The notes under the pieces are model-generated. The model had not been told where the DNA came from and did not search any database. It saw nothing but the letters and a program-made list of their open reading frames with translations. The position numbers and the translations under genes were made by a program. 7,725 bases of DNA. Source: Candidatus Poribacteria bacterium (GTDB lineage Bacteria; Poribacteria; WGA-4E; B28-G17). The stretch spans positions 1 through 7,725 of the forward strand of contig QNBQ01000054.1 of the NCBI GenBank assembly GCA_003645735.1, in the 5' to 3' direction. Positions 1 through 3,954 of the stretch are shown in pieces; the stretch's first letter is position 1, and each line of letters opens with the position of its first letter.

Positions 1-133
1 CCCTCGGGGACCAGCCGCTTTCGAACAGATCCAGCCTGGAGGGGAACCTCTCGAACAGCTCGTCGAACAGCCTGTTCACCTCCTCCTGAAGGCTCAGCAG
101 ATCCCTGAACGGCCTCCACCTCATCAAAGCCAT
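1..133 (-). CDS. Hsp20/alpha-crystallin small heat-shock protein, N-terminal fragment
   Basis: This is the first 44 codons of a gene that continues past the left edge. The protein begins MALMRWRPFRDLLSLQEEV, followed by NRLFDELFERF. This amphipathic start (M-x-R-W-x-P-F-R-x-L, then L-Q-x-E-x-N-R-L-F-D-E-x-F) is the typical N-terminal arm of bacterial Hsp20 proteins. Such proteins are ATP-independent cytoplasmic holdases that form oligomers and keep unfolding proteins soluble. The alpha-crystallin domain itself lies outside the window, so the family call rests on the N-terminal arm alone. The start at 133 is supported by a purine-rich GGGGGGTGAG site (147 to 138) a few bases upstream; an ATG three codons in (124-122) is a weaker alternative. 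A sigma-54-type promoter about 60 bp upstream suggests the gene has its own activator-controlled transcript, separate from the upstream BatD-like gene. Confidence 0.8.
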   Translation of the reverse strand, partial: MALMRWRPFRDLLSLQEEVNRLFDELFERFPSRLDLFESGWSPR

Positions 134-160
134 ATCGCTCACCCCCCTGAAGAAGGTTTT

Positions 161-226
161 TCCGAACCGATCGATCCGTGCTGAAACTTTGCATGCAATT
201 TGCGTGCCAGCTCCGAACCGCTCGAT
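161..226. repeat. 15-bp direct repeat pair flanking the hsp20 promoter
   Basis: TCCGAACCGATCGAT (161-175) and TCCGAACCGCTCGAT (212-226) match at 14 of 15 positions, 51 bp apart. One copy lies in the predicted leader just downstream of the start site. The other lies immediately upstream of the -24 element. Paired copies around a promoter could be operator sites, but no known regulator is recognised. Confidence 0.5.
194..209 (-). promoter_or_regulatory. sigma-54 (RpoN) -24/-12 promoter for hsp20
   Basis: Read on the minus strand the site is TGGCACG-CAAA-TTGCA. This agrees with the RpoN consensus TGGCACG-N4-TTGCW at every defined position, and the preceding base is C (consensus Y). The GG pair falls at 208/207 and the GC of TTGC at 196/195, which is the required -24/-12 spacing. 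Transcription would start near 183 and leave a leader of about 50 nt before the hsp20 ATG. RpoN promoters need an ATP-dependent enhancer-binding activator, so hsp20 would be switched on by a signal rather than constitutively. The site lies between two convincing genes and points towards the nearer one. Use in vivo is inferred. Confidence 0.75.
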
Positions 227-262
227 ATCGGGTGGGATCTCCTTTCCCGCGTCGGCTCCAGC

Positions 263-275
263 TGTCATTTTGACA
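263..275. promoter_or_regulatory. Palindrome TGTCA-TTT-TGACA, possible activator site for the sigma-54 promoter
   Basis: A perfect 5-bp inverted repeat with a 3-bp spacer is centred about 86 bp upstream of the predicted hsp20 start site. That is within the usual range for enhancer-binding proteins that act on RpoN promoters. TGTC-N5-GACA symmetry resembles sites bound by some NtrC-family activators. It begins just after the BatD-like stop codon, but the stem is too short and AT-rich to be a convincing terminator. One short palindrome can occur by chance. Confidence 0.3.
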
Positions 276-278
276 ACA

Positions 279-1064
279 TCAGCGATCCCGTTCCTTGTCC
301 TTTTGACAGACCGAGAGCCTCCGGACGATCCGCTTCGCCCTTTCAGCGAAAAGCTGGGCCTCCCGTTTCGAGGGGATCCGCCCGCCGAACTTCACAGCAT
401 CCCCCTCCCTCAGCAGGGAGATCAACTCCGGGTCGTCGATCAACCCGCCGATCTCCTCCGTGCTCATCGCCCTCACCGGCGTTCCGAACGTCTCCTCCAG
501 GTAGAGCTTCACCCGATCGAGGATGAGGGAGCAGTGTTTTCTCGTTTCGCCTTTGAGGATCAGCCCCATCCGCTCCACCCGTTCGATCTCCTCGATCGCC
601 CTCTCCTCGGGGGGGTTGATCTTCTTCGAAGACCTGTAAGCGATGAGCGCCGTGGTGCTGATCCCCCCGATGAGGAGTGACAGCCCGATGATACGCCCCC
701 GTTCGCCTTTCCGATCCGCCGTTTTTATCCATCTCATCCTCCCATCCGAAACGCTCCGCACCTCCACCCTCGCCGGGGCCGCCGGGATCTCCCTCACCCC
801 TTCCGGCGACAGGAAGGTCAGGGATGGCGGTCGGACGATATGGACCCCTGGGGAGAAGAGTCGGATCTCGAGGACGATCCTCCAGCCCCGCTCCGTCCTC
901 TCCGCCGAGAGGAGCTTCAAACCCCCGGGGAGCCTTTCGGGAGGCAGGAACAGCCAGTCGGAGGGGGTTTCGACCTCGAAGGAGAGGGTTATCGGGTCGC
1001 CGACGGTGGGATTCGGAGGGTATATCTCCGGGGCGAGCGAGGCGATGAGGAGAAGGGCGATCAT
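279..1064 (-). CDS. BatD-like membrane-anchored protein (DUF58 partner)
   Basis: A 261-residue protein. Residues 1-11 (MIALLLIASLA) form a short hydrophobic N-terminus that may be a signal segment. Residues about 12-105 form an extracytoplasmic beta-rich region that starts PPNPTVGDPITLSFEVE, like the Ig-like repeats of BatD proteins. One transmembrane helix lies at about 125-143. A charged cytoplasmic helical tail follows, with the LYLEETFGTP, STEEIGGLI and REGDAVKFGG segments typical of the BatD/DUF4381 C-terminus. In this family the protein is thought to work with DUF58 and VWA partners in an envelope stress or complex-assembly system; the biochemical role is not established. The start at 1064 is chosen because its ATG overlaps the DUF58 stop as ATGA and has GGAGGG about 10 nt upstream. 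A longer frame back to 1151 would run deep into the DUF58 gene. Translational coupling to DUF58 is likely. The family call comes from architecture and context. Confidence 0.72.
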   Translation of the reverse strand: MIALLLIASLAPEIYPPNPTVGDPITLSFEVETPSDWLFLPPERLPGGLKLLSAERTERGWRIVLEIRLFSPGVHIVRPPSLTFLSPEGVREIPAAPARVEVRSVSDGRMRWIKTADRKGERGRIIGLSLLIGGISTTALIAYRSSKKINPPEERAIEEIERVERMGLILKGETRKHCSLILDRVKLYLEETFGTPVRAMSTEEIGGLIDDPELISLLREGDAVKFGGRIPSKREAQLFAERAKRIVRRLSVCQKDKERDR

Positions 1065-1918
1065 CTCCTGGCGGCCCTCCTTCTCATAAGCTCGATCAGC
1101 TTCCCTATGTAAGGCTCGCCGACGGCGATCTCGACGTGATCGACCCCGCACCGGGCGAGGATCTCCTTCCTTTCATGCCCCATCTCCTCCAACTTCCGGG
1201 ACAGCCGATCCGCTTCGGATAGATCGATCAACGCCCTCCGACCGGTCTCGGGATCCTCGAACTCGACCAGCCCGTGGGAAGGCAGGTCAACCTCCGCTTT
1301 CTCCCGGACTATCAGCGCTATGAGGTCGTGCTTTTTCGAGGCGGCTCTGAGCTTCCTCTCGAAGCCCTCGCACAGGAAGTCGGAGATGAGGAAGGCTATC
1401 CCCCTCCTCATCCTCATCAGCCTGTCGAGGGCGACCGAGAGATCAGTCCCTTTCCCAAGGGGGCGGGTTGTCAGGAGCTTGCGGATGAGGAGGAAGGCGG
1501 TCGATCTGGCCTTTGAGGGGGGAATGAGAAGCTCGATCCTATCGGTGAAGGCTATGAGGCCGGCCTTATCGTTGTTTTTGAGGGCGGATATGGCCAGGAG
1601 GGCGCACAGCTCGACGGCCAGATCGAGCTTCGGGAGCATCGATCCGCTCAGATCGAGCGTTATGATCAGGCTCAGCTCCCTCTCCTCGACGAACCGCTTG
1701 ACGTGGGGGAATCCCCTTCTGGCGGTGACGTTCCAGTCTATCAACCTGAATTCATCCCCCGGCTCATACTCCCTCACCTCCGAGAACTCCATCCCCCTCC
1801 CCTTAAAGGCGCTCAGGTATTCCCCTGCGAACATCTCCTCGGCCAGCTTCCGGGCACGGATCTCGATCGCTTTTATCCTTCTGAGGAGGGATTCATCGAT
1901 CTTGATGAGATGCATCAT
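1061..1918 (-). CDS. DUF58 domain protein with VWA-like MIDAS motif
   Basis: A 285-residue soluble protein with no signal or membrane segment. Residues 40-67 carry the DUF58 signature: GRGMEFSEVREYEPGDEF, then RLIDWNVTAR. A von Willebrand A-like fold follows, with a metal-binding DLSGS motif at 89-93 and further candidate MIDAS residues at T158 and D180. DUF58 proteins usually sit beside a MoxR AAA+ ATPase and BatA/BatD-type membrane proteins, and are thought to act in envelope or metal-dependent complex assembly. Here the BatD-like partner follows with an ATGA overlap, but no moxR lies upstream: that place is taken by ssrA. The first two codons are both ATG (1918 and 1915). No Shine-Dalgarno site is visible, because only 10 nt (AAACCCACCT) separate the ATG from the tmRNA CCA, and no in-frame start exists further upstream. 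Confidence 0.88.
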   Translation of the reverse strand: MMHLIKIDESLLRRIKAIEIRARKLAEEMFAGEYLSAFKGRGMEFSEVREYEPGDEFRLIDWNVTARRGFPHVKRFVEERELSLIITLDLSGSMLPKLDLAVELCALLAISALKNNDKAGLIAFTDRIELLIPPSKARSTAFLLIRKLLTTRPLGKGTDLSVALDRLMRMRRGIAFLISDFLCEGFERKLRAASKKHDLIALIVREKAEVDLPSHGLVEFEDPETGRRALIDLSEADRLSRKLEEMGHERKEILARCGVDHVEIAVGEPYIGKLIELMRRRAARR

Positions 1919-1928
1919 AGGTGGGTTT

Positions 1929-2283
1929 TGGTGGAGGCGGTGGGAATCGAACCCACGTCCGGGAGGGCTGTGACAGAGGCTCCTACATGCTTAGCCCATG
2001 TTTTATGGTTTCGCCAACGGCGACCCCATGGGCAAGGTCATCCGTCGGCTAGCCCGGATCGAACTTAGCGGCCTGACCTCCGGGCGGGTCAAGCCGCGCA
2101 GCCCGCTCGGCGACGCCCATCCCGTTCCCGCGGGCGGAGGAACGGGCGGACGGGCCGCTCAATTAGGCGGCCAGAGCGAGTTCGGTGTCGGCAGTTATTT
2201 TTCTCCCGCTTTTTTACGAGGTTGCGGGGACCTCGGCATGCAACCCCTGCCCCAACCGCTCCCGTCGAGACCAAATCGCCCCC
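1929..2283 (-). ncRNA. ssrA: tmRNA (transfer-messenger RNA)
   Basis: A 355-nt RNA gene. The 5' end GGGGGCG pairs over 7 bp (one G-U) with CGCCTCC near the 3' end, followed by discriminator A and an encoded CCA at 1931-1929. The tRNA-like part has GGTCTCGACGGG on the 5' side and the T-arm GGGTTCGATTCCC on the 3' side. The upstream pseudoknot region contains the conserved TGCATGCCGAGG and CCTCGTAAAAAA segments. The tag reading frame lies after AGAAAAATAACT. tmRNA, with SmpB, rescues ribosomes stalled on broken messages and tags the product for proteolysis. A -35/-10 pair lies about 40 nt upstream of the mature 5' end, implying a leader removed by RNase P. No terminator lies between the CCA and the DUF58 start, so the primary transcript probably continues into the coding genes. 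Confidence 0.96.
2163..2192 (-). other. tmRNA proteolysis tag frame, ADTELALAA
   Basis: From the resume codon GCC (2192-2190) the frame reads Ala-Asp-Thr-Glu-Leu-Ala-Leu-Ala-Ala and stops at TAA (2165-2163). The resume codon was placed by matching the preceding GAAAAATAACT to E. coli AAAAAATAGTC before its GCA. The LALAA end is the usual degron recognised by ClpXP and, in E. coli, by FtsH for some tagged substrates. Confidence 0.88.
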
Positions 2284-2321
2284 ACAGATCGATCCCATCG
2301 CCCGGCGGTTGGGCATCTTAA

Positions 2322-2350
2322 ATTATACCCGATGAAGGCTGAGTTTGCAA
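2322..2350 (-). promoter_or_regulatory. Sigma-70-type promoter for ssrA
   Basis: On the minus strand TTGCAA (2350-2345) is separated by 17 bp from a perfect TATAAT (2327-2322). Transcription would begin near 2315, about 32 nt before the mature tmRNA 5' end. The -35 matches TTGACA at four of six positions. Spacing and position are ideal for ssrA. Confidence 0.75.
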
Positions 2351-2409
2351 GTGGAGGCCCTGAAGTGAAGGGAATCGCCGGGCTGGGGTTTCCCCGCGGA
2401 TCCCATCCC

Positions 2410-2438
2410 TTGTCGAACGTCGGAGGCGGGGGTATAAT
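2410..2438 (+). promoter_or_regulatory. Sigma-70-type promoter for the oxidoreductase gene
   Basis: TTGTCG (2410-2415), a 17-bp spacer and a perfect TATAAT (2433-2438) give a start site near 2445 and a leader of about 37 nt. The promoter points away from the ssrA promoter; the two share the 198-bp spacer 2284-2481. That spacer also holds a GGGGTTTCCCC palindrome at 2385-2395 and nothing else I can identify. Confidence 0.7.
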
Positions 2439-2481
2439 ATACCAGCTGAACAACCTCAATTCGGCTTCCAGGAGGTCGAAG

Positions 2482-3468
2482 ATGGAAAGGGTCAGGGTGG
2501 CGTTCATAGGCGTGGGCGGCATAGCTCGCGCCCATCTGAACAACCTGAAGAACTTCCCCGACGTTGAGCTTGTGGCAATGTGCGACATCGACGAGTCGAG
2601 GGCCAAAAGCGCCGCCGAGAGCTTCGGCGGCAGGGCATACACCGATTTCAGGGAGATGTTCGATAAAGAGGAGTTCGACGCCCTCTACATCTGCACCCCG
2701 CCCTTCGCGCACGGCGATCAAGAGCTGCTGGCGTGTGAGAGGAAGGTTCACTTCTTCGTCGAAAAGCCCATAGCGGTCGATCTGGAGACCGCCTTGAAGA
2801 TAAACGAGGCCGTCCAGAAAAGCGGGATAATAACGAGCGTCGGGTATCATTGGAGGTATATGAACACGGTCGAGGCGGCCAGGAGGTTCCTCTCGGGCAA
2901 GCTGATCCTGGGCGCTTTGGGCTACTGGATGGGCGGCCTCCCCGGAACCCCCTGGTGGAGGAGGAGGGAGCTTTCGGGCGGGCAGCACGTGGAGCAGACG
3001 ACGCACATAATCGACCTGGCCAGATACCTGATCGGCAGCGACGCCGAATACGTCCAGATGTTCGCCGCAAGCGGCAGCATGACCGACGTGCCGGATTACG
3101 ACGTGGACGACATGAGCGTGATAAACGTCAAGTTCAAAAACGGGGCGATAGCCAACATCACCTCCGCCTGCTGCCTGTCGCAGGGGTATAAGGTCGAGCT
3201 TGACGTGATATGCAGGGATATCGTCGTGGAGATAACGGGCGGAGCGGCCAGGCTGATAAGGAGGGGGGATCTGCAGCCGAGGGTCGAGGAGAGGGTCGAG
3301 CTGAACGTCAGGCCGTATGAGCTTGAGGACAGGATCTTCATAGACGCGGTCAAAACCGGGGATCCCTCCAGGATAAAGTCCCCATACTCCGACGCGCTCC
3401 AGACCCACAAGCTTCAGATGGCCGCCAGCAAATCCCTCCAGACGGGAAGGGTTGAGAGGGTCGAGTGA
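2482..3468 (+). CDS. Gfo/Idh/MocA-family NAD(P)-dependent oxidoreductase
   Basis: A 328-residue cytoplasmic dehydrogenase of normal family length. The N-terminal Rossmann fold starts VRVAFIGVGGIARAHL, with the glycine-rich dinucleotide loop at residues 10-13 and an acidic residue ending strand 2 (CDID, 34-37). The family EKP motif is at 94-96 in FFVEKPIAVD; its lysine is usually catalytic. The C-terminal alpha/beta domain contains GGQHVEQTTHIIDL (156-169), in which H165 is the likely catalytic histidine. Members oxidise or reduce sugars, cyclitols and related polyols with NAD(P); the substrate here cannot be told from sequence. The start at 2482 is set by a strong AGGAGGT five bases upstream and by the family N-terminus. 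The frame is open further upstream but carries no family sequence. Neighbours give no pathway context, and the gene has its own promoter. Confidence 0.9.
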   Translation: MERVRVAFIGVGGIARAHLNNLKNFPDVELVAMCDIDESRAKSAAESFGGRAYTDFREMFDKEEFDALYICTPPFAHGDQELLACERKVHFFVEKPIAVDLETALKINEAVQKSGIITSVGYHWRYMNTVEAARRFLSGKLILGALGYWMGGLPGTPWWRRRELSGGQHVEQTTHIIDLARYLIGSDAEYVQMFAASGSMTDVPDYDVDDMSVINVKFKNGAIANITSACCLSQGYKVELDVICRDIVVEITGGAARLIRRGDLQPRVEERVELNVRPYELEDRIFIDAVKTGDPSRIKSPYSDALQTHKLQMAASKSLQTGRVERVE

Positions 3469-3476
3469 ACCGAAGC

Positions 3477-3497
3477 GGGGGGCGTTCTCCGCCCCCC
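3477..3497 (+). terminator. GC-rich hairpin after the oxidoreductase gene
   Basis: GGGGGGCG (3477-3484) and CGCCCCCC (3490-3497) form a perfect 8-bp stem around a 5-nt loop, starting 8 nt after the stop codon. No T-tract follows (TAAACCC), so it is not a canonical intrinsic terminator. It could be a weak or factor-assisted terminator, or a 3' stabiliser in a transcript that reads on into the next gene, which begins 17 nt later. Confidence 0.5.
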
Positions 3498-3513
3498 TAA
3501 ACCCGCGGATCCC

Positions 3514-3885
3514 ATGAGATCAAACGACGGCTTCCCCTTCCTCATAAAGCTCGGGAGGTGGCTTTTCCGGGGCGGGCTGACCGTCAGCTTCCTGGCCCTC
3601 CTCGGGGGGGCCGGGGCGATAGCCGTCTCCTTCGCCAGGAACGGGCCGATATCGGCCCTGCTGACCGCCGTTCAGGTCGTGAAGTGGATCTTCGCCTCCC
3701 TGCTGCTCATGACGGCGGGGGAAGTTGTCATGCTGCTCCTGGCGATCCACAGGAACGTGAGATCGATGAGGGAGGAGTTCTCGAAGCTGGTGGAGATCCT
3801 CTCCAAAAGGGAGGAGGGGGAAGGCGAGCGGACGATATTGGACGAGTTCGGCATCGAGATCGAGGAGGAGCGATCCCGCGGTTAA
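3514..3885 (+). CDS. Small two-helix membrane protein, unknown function
   Basis: I do not recognise this 123-residue protein. A short basic N-terminus (1-19) is followed by a transmembrane helix at about 20-40, a short loop and a second helix at about 55-78. A highly charged tail (79-123) has a heptad-like part (SMREEFSKLVEILSKRE) and an acidic end. By charge, both termini should face the cytoplasm. The ATG at 3514 has no clear Shine-Dalgarno site and the next in-frame Met is inside helix 2, so the start is the best available rather than certain. Only 16 nt separate it from the hairpin after the oxidoreductase gene, leaving no room for a separate promoter there. It precedes ftsH by 69 nt, and a role near that membrane protease is possible but unproven. 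Codon use matches the neighbours, which supports it being a real gene. Confidence 0.7.
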   Translation: MRSNDGFPFLIKLGRWLFRGGLTVSFLALLGGAGAIAVSFARNGPISALLTAVQVVKWIFASLLLMTAGEVVMLLLAIHRNVRSMREEFSKLVEILSKREEGEGERTILDEFGIEIEEERSRG

Positions 3886-3886
3886 C

Positions 3887-3916
3887 TTGCGGCTCCAACT
3901 CGGAGTATGGTATACT
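3887..3916 (+). promoter_or_regulatory. Extended -10 promoter for ftsH
   Basis: TATACT (3911-3916) is preceded by TGG at 3908-3910, an extended -10 (TGn) motif. TTGCGG (3887-3892) lies 18 bp upstream. The start site would be near 3923, about 32 nt before the ftsH ATG. It would let ftsH-folP be transcribed independently of the upstream genes. Confidence 0.65.
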
Positions 3917-3954
3917 GAAACCGAGACGCAGGGGAAAGCGAGGGATCTCGGCTT

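Noticed and set aside
134..278. CIRCE (HrcA operator) or similar heat-shock element upstream of hsp20
   Set aside because: No TTAGCACTC-N9-GAGTGCTAA-like inverted repeat is present; the recognisable signal is the sigma-54 motif.
1065..1151. 29-residue N-terminal extension of the BatD-like protein
   Set aside because: It is arginine-rich, overlaps the DUF58 gene in another frame, and would precede the hydrophobic N-terminus. The ATGA start at 1064 fits better.
1703..2321. Open frames crossing the tmRNA gene on both strands
   Set aside because: They cover structural RNA sequence and have no protein-like features.
2385..2395. GGGGTTTCCCC palindrome between the ssrA and oxidoreductase promoters
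   Set aside because: Four-bp stem with a three-base loop in G+C-rich DNA; chance is likely and no function is suggested by its position.
2185..2481. 99-codon upstream extension of the oxidoreductase frame
   Set aside because: It runs through part of ssrA and both promoters, lacks family sequence, and a strong AGGAGGT marks the start at 2482.
2323..3408. 361-codon open frame on the minus strand opposite the oxidoreductase gene
   Set aside because: The translation is low-complexity and matches no family I know. The plus strand encodes a clear Gfo/Idh/MocA enzyme, so this is a high-G+C shadow.
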